DNA of 64,000 bases from contig JANWUR010000009.1 of assembly GCA_024958655.1 (NCBI GenBank), positions 1 to 64,000 of the forward strand. The letters are read 5' to 3'. Below, piece by piece: positions 36,068 to 44,457 of this stretch; the stretch's first letter is position 1; each line of letters starts with the position of its first letter. The notes under the pieces were generated by a model. It saw nothing but the letters and a program-made list of their open reading frames with translations, had not been told where the DNA came from and made no database searches. The translations under genes and the position numbers were made by a program. Source of the DNA: Cyanobium sp. FGCU6 (lineage in GTDB: Bacteria; Cyanobacteriota; Cyanobacteriia; PCC-6307; Cyanobiaceae).

Positions 36068-37915
36068 ATGCTCCGCCTCGCCCAAGCCCTCGACCGTCAG
36101 CTGCGTGCGGCCCTGGAGATGGCGTTCCCGCAAGCGGCGGCCGCTGCCATCGAGGCCGGAGCACCCCTTGACCCCCAGCTGGCGCCCGCCAGCAAGCCGG
36201 AGTTCGGCGACTTCCAGGCCAACGGCGCCCTGGGCCTTGCCCGCAGTCTGGGGCTGCCGCCGCGGAAGATCGCCGAGGCGATCGTGGCGCAGCTGGCGGC
36301 CGATCCGGCTTTCGCGGCACTCTGCCTGGAGCCGGTGATCGCCGGCCCGGGCTTTCTCAACCTCACGATCCGTCCGGAGCTTCTGGCGGCGGAGGTACGG
36401 GCCCGCCTGGGGGATCCGCGCCTCGGGGTTCCCTCGGTGGCGCAGGACGCGGCGTCGGAGGGGGGCGCTGCGGCACCGGTGATCGTGGATTTCTCCAGCC
36501 CCAACATCGCCAAGGAGATGCACGTGGGCCATCTGCGCTCCACGATCATCGGCGACGCCCTGGCGCGGGTGCTGGAGTTCCGCGGCCATCCGGTGCTGCG
36601 GCTCAACCACGTGGGCGACTGGGGCACCCAATTCGGCATGCTGATCACCCACCTCAAGGAGGTGGCGCCCGAGGCACTCACCACAGCGGATGCGGTGGAT
36701 CTGGGTGATCTGGTGGCCTTCTACCGCGAGGCCAAGAAGCGCTTCGACGACGACGAGGCCTTCCAGGCCACCGCGCGCGAGGAGGTGGTGAAGCTGCAGG
36801 GCGGCGATCCGGTGTCCCTGAAGGCGTGGGGGCTGCTGTGCGACCAGTCGCGGCGGGAATTCCAGAAGATCTACGACCGGCTCGCCATCCGCCTCAGCGA
36901 ACGGGGTGAATCGTTCTACAACCCTCACCTGGAGGCGGTGGTGGCCGACCTGGCGGCCGCCGGACTGCTGGTGGTGGACCAGGGGGCGAAGTGCGTGTTT
37001 CTCGAGGGGGTAAGCGGCAAGGAGGGGGCGCCCCTGCCGGTGATCGTGCAGAAGAGCGACGGCGGTTTCAACTACGCCACCACCGACCTGGCGGCGATCC
37101 GCTACCGGCTGGCGCCGGCTCCCGGTGGCGATGGGGCCCGGCGGGTGATCTACGTCACCGATGCCGGCCAGGCCAGCCATTTCGCCGGCGTGTTCCAGGT
37201 GGCCCGCCGGGCCGGCTGGCTTCCCGCCGGGGCGAGCCTCGAGCACGTGCCCTTCGGCCTGGTGCAGGGTGAGGACGGCAAGAAGCTCAAGACCCGCGCC
37301 GGCGACACGGTGCGGCTCAGGGATCTGCTCGATGAGGCGGTGGAGCGCTGCGAGGCCGACCTGCGCCGCCGCCTGGCGGAGGAGGAGCGCACCGAGGAGG
37401 AGGCCTTCATCCACCACGTGGCCACCACCGTGGGGCTGGCGGCGGTGAAGTACGCCGACCTCAGCCAGAACCGGATCACCAATTACCAGTTCAGCTTCGA
37501 CCGCATGCTGGCGCTGCAGGGGAACACGGCGCCCTATCTCCTGTATGCGGTGGTGCGCATCGCCGGCATCGCCCGCAGGGGTGGCGAACTGGCGGGCGGC
37601 GGCTTGGGCGATGGTCAGGGCGGCGGCTTCCCGGACCCCCTGCAGTTCAGCGAACCTCAGGAGTGGGCCCTGGTGCGCGACCTGCTGAAGTTCGACGCGG
37701 TGGTGGCCGAGGTGGAGACCGACCTGCTGCCCAATCGCCTCTGCTCCTACCTGTTCGAACTCAGCCAGGTGTTCAACCGCTTCTACGACCAGGTGCCGGT
37801 GCTGAAGGCCGAGGAGCCCGCCCGCGGCTCGCGCCTCGCCCTCTGCCGCCTCACGGCCGACACCCTGAAGCTGGGCCTGGGGCTGCTGGGGATCGAGACG
37901 CTGGAGCGGATGTAG
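36068..37915 (+). CDS. argS: Arginine--tRNA ligase
   Basis: This 615-residue class I synthetase uses ATG 36068 ([16 protein letters not shown]). It has the N-terminal additional domain ([17 protein letters not shown]), the HIGH-equivalent in [38 protein letters not shown], and the KMSKS-equivalent [12 protein letters not shown]. The C-terminal anticodon-binding domain has [20 protein letters not shown] and ends with the DALR-type helix [13 protein letters not shown] small Gly-rich insertion (around [11 protein letters not shown]) lies in the C-terminal part. All motifs are intact. It is followed 23 bases later by the aminotransferase gene. Confidence 0.97.
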   Translation: MLRLAQALDRQLRAALEMAFPQAAAAAIEAGAPLDPQLAPASKPEFGDFQANGALGLARSLGLPPRKIAEAIVAQLAADPAFAALCLEPVIAGPGFLNLTIRPELLAAEVRARLGDPRLGVPSVAQDAASEGGAAAPVIVDFSSPNIAKEMHVGHLRSTIIGDALARVLEFRGHPVLRLNHVGDWGTQFGMLITHLKEVAPEALTTADAVDLGDLVAFYREAKKRFDDDEAFQATAREEVVKLQGGDPVSLKAWGLLCDQSRREFQKIYDRLAIRLSERGESFYNPHLEAVVADLAAAGLLVVDQGAKCVFLEGVSGKEGAPLPVIVQKSDGGFNYATTDLAAIRYRLAPAPGGDGARRVIYVTDAGQASHFAGVFQVARRAGWLPAGASLEHVPFGLVQGEDGKKLKTRAGDTVRLRDLLDEAVERCEADLRRRLAEEERTEEEAFIHHVATTVGLAAVKYADLSQNRITNYQFSFDRMLALQGNTAPYLLYAVVRIAGIARRGGELAGGGLGDGQGGGFPDPLQFSEPQEWALVRDLLKFDAVVAEVETDLLPNRLCSYLFELSQVFNRFYDQVPVLKAEEPARGSRLALCRLTADTLKLGLGLLGIETLERM

Positions 37916-37938
37916 CCGCTGCCATCTACGGTCGGGAC

Positions 37939-39084
37939 ATGGATCGATCGGCTGTTCCCCCGGCCCGCCCCGAGGTGGAGGGTCTGCAGGCCTACAGCGC
38001 TCCGCTCGAGGGGCGGCGCGGGCTGCTGCGGCTCGATTTCAACGAGAACACCGTGGGCCCCAGCCCGAAGGTGGTGGAGGCGATCCGAGCCATCCCCGCC
38101 GATCACTACGCCATCTATCCCGAGTACGACGGACTGCGGGAGGACGTGATCGCCGCGCTCGTGCCACCCGGCACGCCCGGCGGAGCCGGCCTCACGCCTG
38201 GCCACATCGGCGTGTTCAACGGCGTGGACGCGGCCATCCATGCGGTGTTTCAGGCCTATGGCGCGGCGGGTGATCGCCTGCTCACCACCTCTCCCACCTT
38301 CGGCTACTACGCGCCCTGCGCCCGCATGCAGGGGATGGTGATCGAGGCGCTGCCGCATCGGCTGCCCGGCTTCGCGTTCCCGCTGGAGGAGATCGCAGCG
38401 GCCCTGCTCCCCGACGCCAGCGGCTCGGTGCCGCGGCTGCTGCTGCTCTGCAACCCCAACAACCCCACCGGCACCCGCCTGGCGGCGGCCGACGTGCTCG
38501 CCCTGGCGGCCGGGGCGCCCCGCACCCTGGTGGTGGTGGATGAGCTCTACGAGGCCTTCACCGGCGACAGCGTGCTGCCGCCGCTGCTGGCGGAAGCCGC
38601 CGCCACGGGCGGCGATCCTTTCGCCCGCCATCCCAACCTGCTGGTGCTTCGCTCGCTCTCCAAGACCGCCGGCATCGCCGGCCTGCGGATCGGCTTCGCC
38701 ATCGGCGCTGCCCCCCTGGTGGACCGGGTGAGTCGGGTCATCGGCCCGTACGACGTGAACAGCTTCGCGGTCACCGCCGCCCGGGCCGCCCTGGCCGATC
38801 AGGCCTACATCGACGCTTACGTCGCCGAGGTTCTGCGCGCCCGCGACTGGTTGGTCGCCCGGTTGCGGGCGGCCGGGGTGGAGCACCACCTGGCAGGCGG
38901 CAACTACCTGCTGCTCTGGCCGCGGCGGCCGGCGGCCGAGGTGGAGCAGGAGCTGCGGGCGGCCGGCATCCTCGTGCGTTCCATGGCGGGCAAGCTCCAG
39001 ATCGACGGCAGCCTGCGGGTGAGCCTCGGCACCCGGGAGCAGATGGAGCGCTTCTGGGCGGCCTACCGGCAGATCGAGGGCTGA
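37939..39084 (+). CDS. PLP-dependent class I/II aminotransferase, HisC-like
   Basis: This 381-residue enzyme has the histidinol-phosphate/aromatic aminotransferase pattern: RLDFNENTVGPSPKVVEAI, YPEYDGLREDVI, FNGVDAAIHAVFQAYG, LLLCNPNNPTGT with the PLP-ring-binding Asn, VVVDELYEAFTG with the Asp, and the PLP Lys in RSLSKTAGIAGLRIGF. The end carries SLRVSLGTREQMERF, with the substrate carboxylate Arg. It may be HisC or a paralogue acting on aromatic or other phosphorylated substrates; no his genes are adjacent. It follows argS by 23 bases and converges on the exported metallo-beta-lactamase-fold gene. Confidence 0.88.
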   Translation: MDRSAVPPARPEVEGLQAYSAPLEGRRGLLRLDFNENTVGPSPKVVEAIRAIPADHYAIYPEYDGLREDVIAALVPPGTPGGAGLTPGHIGVFNGVDAAIHAVFQAYGAAGDRLLTTSPTFGYYAPCARMQGMVIEALPHRLPGFAFPLEEIAAALLPDASGSVPRLLLLCNPNNPTGTRLAAADVLALAAGAPRTLVVVDELYEAFTGDSVLPPLLAEAAATGGDPFARHPNLLVLRSLSKTAGIAGLRIGFAIGAAPLVDRVSRVIGPYDVNSFAVTAARAALADQAYIDAYVAEVLRARDWLVARLRAAGVEHHLAGGNYLLLWPRRPAAEVEQELRAAGILVRSMAGKLQIDGSLRVSLGTREQMERFWAAYRQIEG

Positions 39085-39112
39085 GCCGCGTTCCGGCGTC
39101 GGCCGGCTGACC

Positions 39113-39853
39113 TCAGCGCATCAGCTCGATCACCATGGAATCGCCCAGGGGCGGCACCAGCGAGAGGGTGCGGCCGCCGCGCCGCACCGTGGTGCCCGCC
39201 ATCGCCTGCAGGAAGGGCTCGGCGGAGCCCACGTCGCAGCCGTCGCTGGGCGGGGAGCTGCGGAACTGCACCGGAATCACCCGGCGGGGCTGGAGCTCCC
39301 GCACCACTTCCGCCGCCTCCTTACCGGTGTACACCTTGGCGCCGCCGCCCACGCCGATGATCAGCACGTCGGGGCGGCCGAGCAGCACCTTGTCGGCGGG
39401 GCTGATGCGCCCGGCGGTGCCGCCGAGGTGGGCGAAGTCGAGGCCGCCCTGCTTCCAGCGCCAGAGGGTGGAGAGGCCGAAGCGCTTGCCTCCCACCCGG
39501 TCGTGGGGGGCGGCGATGCCTTCGATCTGGAGGCCCGCGACCCGGTAGGAGCCGGGTTTCACCAGCATGCGGCCGCTGGCCACGTCGGCGCCCTCGTCGC
39601 GCAGGCTGCTGCTGGCCAGGATCACATCGGCGCCCACCCGGGGCTCGGCCAGGCCGGCGGCGCAGCCCACGGCCCGGAACGGATTCAGCAGCACCCGCGC
39701 TCCGCCTCCCTGGATCAGCAGGGCGCTGTGGCCGTAGCTGGTGATGGTCACCCCGCCGCCCTGGGCGCGGCCGGGGGGCGTCGCGGTGGGCAGCAGGGTG
39801 AGCAGGGCTGTGGTGGTGGCCAGAGCCAGGGCGGAACGGGCGGCGAGGGCCAT
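39113..39853 (-). CDS. Exported metallo-beta-lactamase-fold protein lacking metal ligands
   Basis: This 246-residue protein has a signal peptide (LALATTTALLTLLPTATP, cleavage near GRAQG). The fold is recognisable by ITSYGHSALLIQGGGARVLLNPF at the start, RVAGLQIEGIAAPHDRVGGKRFG, LDFAHLGGTAGRIS with DVLIIGVGGG, and PRRVIPVQF near the end. These correspond to the UlaG-like branch. The metal-binding H-x-H-x-D-H is absent: the equivalent loop reads ASSSLRDEG. AHLG retains one His. Catalysis by two metals is therefore unlikely, and a binding role is more probable. It is a single gene between hisC-like and trpG. Confidence 0.75.
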   Translation of the reverse strand: MALAARSALALATTTALLTLLPTATPPGRAQGGGVTITSYGHSALLIQGGGARVLLNPFRAVGCAAGLAEPRVGADVILASSSLRDEGADVASGRMLVKPGSYRVAGLQIEGIAAPHDRVGGKRFGLSTLWRWKQGGLDFAHLGGTAGRISPADKVLLGRPDVLIIGVGGGAKVYTGKEAAEVVRELQPRRVIPVQFRSSPPSDGCDVGSAEPFLQAMAGTTVRRGGRTLSLVPPLGDSMVIELMR

Positions 39854-39893
39854 GGAATCGCGGCGGGCTCCGGCCCGGGACGGTGGCGAGAAA

Positions 39894-40496
39894 CTAGCAG
39901 TGGTGGGCGGCGGCCTCCTTCAGGAAGTTGGCCAGCAGCCGGTGGCCGTCCTGGGTGAGCACGCTCTCGGGGTGGAACTGCACCCCCTGCAGGTGGGGGT
40001 GGTCGCGGTGGCGCAGGCCCATGATCGTGCCGTCCTCCAGCCAGGCGGTGATCTCCAGGCAATCGGGCAGGCTTTCGCGCTCGGCGATCAGGCTGTGGTA
40101 GCGGGTGGCGGTGAGCGGATCGGGGAGGCCGGCGAACACCCCCTGGCCGCCGTGGTGCACCGGTGAGGTCTTGCCGTGCATCAGCTCCTTCGCCCGCACC
40201 ACCCGGCCGCCGAAGACCTGGGCGAGGCACTGGTGCCCCAGGCACACCCCCAGGATCGGGACCGTGGGTCCGAGCTGCTGCAGCACCTCCAGGCATACCC
40301 CCGCCTGGTCGGGATCCCCGGGACCTGGGGAGATCAGGATGGCCGCCGGATCCAGCTCGCGGATCTGATCGAGGCTCAGGGCGTCGTTGCGCTCCACCCG
40401 CAGATCGGCTGCCAGGGGATGGTCGGCCGCCAGCTCTCCCAGGTACTGCACCAGGTTGAAGGTGAAGCTGTCGTAGTTGTCGAGAACCAGGAACAT
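39894..40496 (-). CDS. trpG: Anthranilate/aminodeoxychorismate synthase glutamine amidotransferase component II
   Basis: This 200-residue class I glutamine amidotransferase starts [20 protein letters not shown]. The oxyanion region is [12 protein letters not shown], the nucleophile is GVCLGHQ, and the His-Glu pair is VQFHPES. It supplies ammonia to TrpE or PabB, neither of which is in the window. In cyanobacteria one such subunit may serve both tryptophan and folate synthesis, so trpG/pabA cannot be distinguished. It is downstream of dgkA on the same strand, ~97 bases apart. Confidence 0.93.
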   Translation of the reverse strand: MFLVLDNYDSFTFNLVQYLGELAADHPLAADLRVERNDALSLDQIRELDPAAILISPGPGDPDQAGVCLEVLQQLGPTVPILGVCLGHQCLAQVFGGRVVRAKELMHGKTSPVHHGGQGVFAGLPDPLTATRYHSLIAERESLPDCLEITAWLEDGTIMGLRHRDHPHLQGVQFHPESVLTQDGHRLLANFLKEAAAHHC

Positions 40497-40593
40497 GGGG
40501 GCGCCGGCGGCCGCGGGAGGCTGGAGCCATTCAAGGCTGGTGTCCCCCCGGCCTGCGGGGCGGCTGGCCGGCAGGCCCAGTGCCCCACGCGCC

Positions 40594-41094
40594 TCAGTGC
40601 CCCAGGCGGATGAGCAGGGGCGGCACCAGCAGCAGACCGGCGATCAGCAGCGAGGCCAGGGCCGCCACCAGCACCGCGGCGGCGGCACAGTCCTTGGCGA
40701 TCCGGGCCAGAGGGTGGAAGCGGCGACCGATCGCCAGGTCGACCACGGCCTCGGTGGCGGTGTTCAGCAGCTCCAGCACCAGCACGGCCGCCACGGTGAG
40801 CACCAGCACCGCCAGCCGGTCGGGGCTCAGCCCCAGCCACAGCCCCATGCTGAACACCACCGCGCCGGTGACCACGTGGATGCGGAAGTTGCGCTGGCTG
40901 AGGAAGCCGTAGGCCAGGCCCTGGGCGGCGTAGCGGAAGCTTGCGGGCAGGTCGCCGGCCACCTGCCAGGCCCCCAGGCGGCGACCGGGGCTCTCGCTCC
41001 TGCGGGCGGATGTTGCTCCCCGTTCCCGCCCTTGAAGCCGGTGCAGCGGCGTGGCGCCGCCTTCGGAGGGGTCCTGGGGAAGGAGCATGGACAT
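40594..41094 (-). CDS. dgkA: Diacylglycerol kinase, DgkA family
   Basis: This 166-residue membrane enzyme has a ~50-residue hydrophilic N-terminus, then [21 protein letters not shown], where the RNFR-H segment precedes the first helix. The family signature is [18 protein letters not shown] with the catalytic E-x-x-N-T-A-x-E. After [20 protein letters not shown] comes the third membrane helix. In Gram-positive bacteria this type phosphorylates undecaprenol. Here, between ybeY and trpG, its lipid substrate is open. Gene order ybeY-dgkA-trpG is common in cyanobacteria. Confidence 0.93.
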   Translation of the reverse strand: MSMLLPQDPSEGGATPLHRLQGRERGATSARRSESPGRRLGAWQVAGDLPASFRYAAQGLAYGFLSQRNFRIHVVTGAVVFSMGLWLGLSPDRLAVLVLTVAAVLVLELLNTATEAVVDLAIGRRFHPLARIAKDCAAAAVLVAALASLLIAGLLLVPPLLIRLGH

Positions 41095-41125
41095 CGGGCC
41101 GACCGAGGGTCGGGGTCAGCGCACC

Positions 41126-41677
41126 TTAAGCCCGTTCCCCCGCTCCGGCGAGCAGTCGCTCCTGCCGCTCCAGCATCGCCGCGAGGGCGGCCTCGTCGGG
41201 GTGGTCCCAGCCCAGCAGGTGCAGCAGGCCATGGCTGGCGAGGAACAGCAGCTCCTGCCCCAGGCCCAGACCCGTCTCCTCCGCCTGGCGAGCGGCGGTT
41301 TCCAGGGAGATCACGACGTCCCCCAGCTCCAGCGGTTCCGGATCCACCGCCTCGTCACGGTCGGCTGACGGCGGCAGCGGCGGGGCCTCCTCCAGGGCGG
41401 CGAACGCCAGGACATCGGTGGGTCCGGACTTCTGGCGCCACTGGGCGTTGAGTCCGGCGATCGTGGCGTCGTCGGTGAGGGTGAGGCCGAGGCTGTAGGC
41501 GGGAGCCCGCAGTTCCTCGGGCAGTTCGGCGGACAGCGCCTGCAGCCATCGGGCCAGGGTGCGCTCCCAGCTCCTCCCGCCCGCCAGCGGATCGGCCAGT
41601 CCGTCCGCGCGGCTCAGCAGCTCGGGCGGCAGCGGGTCGGCCACCGCGAAGGCCAGATCGAGGGCGGGCAGGGTCAT
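41126..41677 (-). CDS. ybeY: Endoribonuclease YbeY (rRNA maturation factor)
   Basis: This 183-residue enzyme has the central YSLGLTLTDDATIAGLNAQWR, the hinge SGPTDVLAFA, LGDVVISLETAARQAEE, and the zinc site SHGLLHLLGWDHP with three His. It acts in 16S rRNA 3' end processing and ribosome quality control. A ~15-residue acidic insertion after VLAFA (ALEEAPPLPPSADRDEAVDP) is longer than in many bacteria but usual in cyanobacteria. It is in the prfB-DUF3285-ybeY-dgkA-trpG run on the reverse strand. Confidence 0.95.
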   Translation of the reverse strand: MTLPALDLAFAVADPLPPELLSRADGLADPLAGGRSWERTLARWLQALSAELPEELRAPAYSLGLTLTDDATIAGLNAQWRQKSGPTDVLAFAALEEAPPLPPSADRDEAVDPEPLELGDVVISLETAARQAEETGLGLGQELLFLASHGLLHLLGWDHPDEAALAAMLERQERLLAGAGERA

Positions 41678-41710
41678 GGGCGACAGGGCGGGGCGGAAAG
41701 AAGCCCCGCT

Positions 41711-41896
41711 TCAGTGCGGGAGCTGGGGTCGGCCGAGCCAGGCGATCAGCACAAGGAAACCGGTGAGTCCCAGGGCGGTGAGGCCGAAATGGACCAGGCT
41801 CTGCCGCCCCTTGCGCACCATGTTGCGCATCGCCAGCTTCACGAAGCCGGCGTTCTCGCTGCTCGGTGGGGGAGTGCCGGAGGGATCGGTGCTCAT
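41711..41896 (-). CDS. DUF3285 small membrane protein
   Basis: This 61-residue protein starts at an ATG overlapping the prfB stop (ATGA). It has a hydrophilic Ser/Pro N-terminus, the conserved block [20 protein letters not shown], then one membrane helix ([17 protein letters not shown]). The block is the hallmark of the cyanobacterial DUF3285 family, whose function is unknown. The fixed place after prfB in picocyanobacteria supports the call. Confidence 0.85.
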   Translation of the reverse strand: MSTDPSGTPPPSSENAGFVKLAMRNMVRKGRQSLVHFGLTALGLTGFLVLIAWLGRPQLPH

Positions 41897-43015
41897 GCCA
41901 CCGCCTCCCCGAGCTCCACACCCCGATGGAGCAGCGCCTGGATGAAGGGATCGAGATCACCATCCATCACGCCCTGCACGTCTGTGGTCTCGGTGCCGGT
42001 GCGCAGATCCTTGACCATCTGGTAGGGGTGGAACACGTAGTTGCGGATCTGGTTGCCCCAGGCCGCCTCGACGATGTCGCCGCGGATGTCAGCGATCTCG
42101 GCGGCCCGCTGCTCCTGGGCGATGACCAGCAGCTTGGCCATCAGCAGCGCCATCGCCTTCTCCTTGTTCTGGAGCTGGGAGCGCTCCTGGGTGCAGCGCA
42201 CGAACAGGCCGGTGGGAATGTGCAGGATGCGCACGGCCGTTTCCACTTTGTTCACGTTCTGGCCGCCGGCGCCGCCCGAGCGGGAGGTGGTGATCTCCAG
42301 GTCTTTATCCGGGATGTCGAGCTTCACCTCCTCCTCGATCTTGGGCATCACCTCCACGCCGGCGAAGCTGGTCTGGCGCTTGTCGTTGGCGTTGAACGGA
42401 GAGATGCGCACCAGCCGGTGCGTTCCCTTCTCGTTGCGCAGGTAGCCGTAGGCGTAGCGGCCCTCGATCTCGATCGTGCAGCTCTTGATGCCCGCTTCCT
42501 CGCCCTCGCTGAGTTCGTCCACGCTCACCTTCATGCCGTGGTCTTCGGCCCAGCGCGTGTACATGCGCATCAGCATCAGCGCCCAGTCCTGGGCGTCGGT
42601 GCCGCCGGCACCGGCGTTGATGCTGATCACGGCGCCTTCCTTGTCGTAGGGGCCGGAGAGCAGGCGCTCCAGCTCCCAGCGATCGAGGTCGGATCGCAGC
42701 TGCTGAAGAGCGGTGTTCGATTCGGCCAGCAGTTCGTCGTCCGCTTCCAGCTCGTAGAGCTCGAGGGTGGCCTCGGCATCGGCGACGGCCGAACGCCAGC
42801 GGCCGAGCTGCTCCAGCTGGGCCTTCACCTCGTCGAGCAGGCGCATCTGCTTCTGGGCCTGCTGCTGGTCGTCCCAGAATCCGCTCTGGGAAGCCAGTTG
42901 CTCCAGATCCTGCTGGCGGGCTTTGAGGGCCGGCACGTCAAAGACAGTCCTGGGCTTGGCCCAGGCGGTCGGTGAGCTCGGAGAGGTCGCGTTTGAAATC
43001 GGTGAGATCGAGCAC
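41893..43015 (-). CDS. prfB: Peptide chain release factor 2, expressed by programmed +1 frameshift
   Basis: RF2 recognises UGA and UAA stops. The gene begins in one frame at GTG 43015 ([19 protein letters not shown]), reaches an in-frame TGA after 25 codons (GQAQDCL then stop), and continues in the +1 frame as [19 protein letters not shown]. The body carries [16 protein letters not shown], the peptidyl-hydrolysis motif [11 protein letters not shown], and the C-terminal helix typical of RF2. Codon recognition uses the SPF tripeptide in RISPFNAND, specific to RF2. Expression is autoregulated: low RF2 favours the frameshift. Total product is about 373 residues. It is divergent from the glutaredoxin gene across ~100 bases. 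Confidence 0.95.
42937..42943 (-). promoter_or_regulatory. prfB programmed +1 frameshift site CTT-TGA-C
   Basis: On the coding strand the sequence is CTT TGA C at codons 25-26, the universal RF2 slippery site. A purine-rich CAGGA lies a few bases upstream in the place of the internal Shine-Dalgarno. The tRNA-Leu slips from CUU to UUU, reading GAC as the next codon. Confidence 0.93.
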
Positions 43016-43114
43016 GGTGCGATCGCTGCGCTTTCCGCGAACGTATCAGCGGGTGGGGAGCATGGCTGCCTCTGCCGGCGGTTCCTAGGATTCTGTGAGG
43101 CCCTCGCCCTGACC

Positions 43115-43441
43115 ATGGCCAAGGAGCAACCCAGCGACCTGCAGAGTCCGCAGGAGCAGGAGCCTGCCAAGGTGGAGATCTACACCGAACGCTTCGGGGG
43201 TGCCTCGATCCGTGCCAAGGGGCTGCTGGACCAGAAGGGCGTTTCCTACAGCGAGTTCATCATCGACGACGATCTGATCAACAAGGGAATGATGCTGAAA
43301 CGTGCGCAGGGTCGCAGCGAAGTGCCGCAGATCTTCGTCGACAACCGCCCGATCGGCGGCTGGGATGCCCTCAAGGATCTGGAGGCCCGGGGTGTGCTCG
43401 ATCGACTTCTGCGACTCACCGCCCCCGAACCCGACGCGTGA
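43115..43441 (+). CDS. Glutaredoxin-like protein without active-site cysteines
   Basis: This 108-residue protein starts at ATG 43115. After a Gln/Glu-rich lead it follows the GrxC fold: [32 protein letters not shown], then [22 protein letters not shown] with the cis-Pro and GG of the glutathione site. In normal members the first block reads Y-T-x-x-x-C-P-x-C. Here both Cys positions are replaced (FGGAS), and there is no Cys anywhere in the chain. It therefore cannot do thiol-disulfide exchange; a glutathione-binding or regulatory role is possible. Its end overlaps the gshB start (GTGA), so it is co-translated with glutathione synthetase. Confidence 0.85.
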   Translation: MAKEQPSDLQSPQEQEPAKVEIYTERFGGASIRAKGLLDQKGVSYSEFIIDDDLINKGMMLKRAQGRSEVPQIFVDNRPIGGWDALKDLEARGVLDRLLRLTAPEPDA

Positions 43442-44457
43442 GCGCATCCGTCTCCGGCCGGCCTTCCGGTCCCCCCCCCCAGCTGTTCGTCGCCGATCCG
43501 ATCGCGCGGCTCAAGCCCGCCAAGGACACCACCGTCGCCCTGATGCAGGCGGCCCAGCGCGCCGGCCTGCCGGTGTGGATCTGCAGCCCGGCTGATCTGA
43601 GTGCCGAGGCGGAGCCCGTTGGCGACGGCGGCCATGGGGCCTGGGTGCGGGCCTGCCCGGTCTCCCTGGCCCCGATGCAGGTCGCTCCAGGCGGCTGGCA
43701 GGTCCCAGAGCCCTGGTACACCCTCGAAGCTCCCCAGGTGCTGCCGCTGGAGGCCTTCGGCCACGTGTGGATGCGCAAGGACCCGCCGGTTGACGAGGCC
43801 TACCTCTATGCCACCCATCTGCTGGACCTGGCGGAGCGCGCCGGCGTGCGGGTGCTCAACCGGCCGTCCTCGCTGCGGGCCTGGAACGAGAAGCTCGGCG
43901 CCCTGCGCTTCAGCCATCTGATGGCCCCCTCCCTGGTGGCCAGCCGCGTGGAAGCCCTGGCCGCCTTCGCCGCCGAGCACGGGGAGGTGGTGCTCAAGCC
44001 CCTCGGCGGCCGGGCGGGGCAGGGGGTGGTGCACGCCAGCGCTTCCGGCCCCGGACTGCGGGCTCTGCTTGAGCTGGTCACCGGCCAGGAGCAGCTGCCG
44101 GTGATGATCCAGGCCTTCCTGCCGGGGGTGAGCGCCGGCGACAAGCGCATCCTGCTGGTGGATGGCGAACCCCTCGGTGCGGTGAACCGCCGGCCGCGGG
44201 CGGGTGAGTTCCGCAGCAACCTGGCGGTGGGCGGCGCTCCGGAGGCCACCGACCTCAGCGAGACCGAGCGGCGGATCTGCGGCGAACTGGCACCGGCCCT
44301 GCGGGCCGAGGGGCTTTTCTTCGTGGGGATCGATGTGATCGATGGCCGCCTCAGCGAGATCAACGTCACCAGTCCCACCGGCGTGCGCGAGGTGGAGCGG
44401 CTGGGGGGCGTGCCACTTGCGGATCAGACGATCGCCCGGCTGCTGGCCTCCTCCTGA
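43438..44457 (+). CDS. gshB: Glutathione synthetase
   Basis: This 339-residue ATP-grasp enzyme joins gamma-glutamylcysteine and glycine. The GTG start overlaps the glutaredoxin-like gene. Landmarks are [59 protein letters not shown], the ATP-grasp loop [13 protein letters not shown], and [21 protein letters not shown] with the metal ligands. It is complete. A run of ten C bases lies in codons 12-15. Its 3' end overlaps the 3' end of the opposing GGDEF-EAL pseudogene by 34 bases. Confidence 0.95.
   Translation: MSASVSGRPSGPPPQLFVADPIARLKPAKDTTVALMQAAQRAGLPVWICSPADLSAEAEPVGDGGHGAWVRACPVSLAPMQVAPGGWQVPEPWYTLEAPQVLPLEAFGHVWMRKDPPVDEAYLYATHLLDLAERAGVRVLNRPSSLRAWNEKLGALRFSHLMAPSLVASRVEALAAFAAEHGEVVLKPLGGRAGQGVVHASASGPGLRALLELVTGQEQLPVMIQAFLPGVSAGDKRILLVDGEPLGAVNRRPRAGEFRSNLAVGGAPEATDLSETERRICGELAPALRAEGLFFVGIDVIDGRLSEINVTSPTGVREVERLGGVPLADQTIARLLASS
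43471..43480 (+). repeat. C10 homopolymer inside the start of gshB
   Basis: Ten consecutive C bases encode part of S-G-P-P-P-Q. Homopolymers of this length are prone to slippage, and a gain or loss of one base would shift gshB out of frame 12 codons after its start. Confidence 0.8.
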
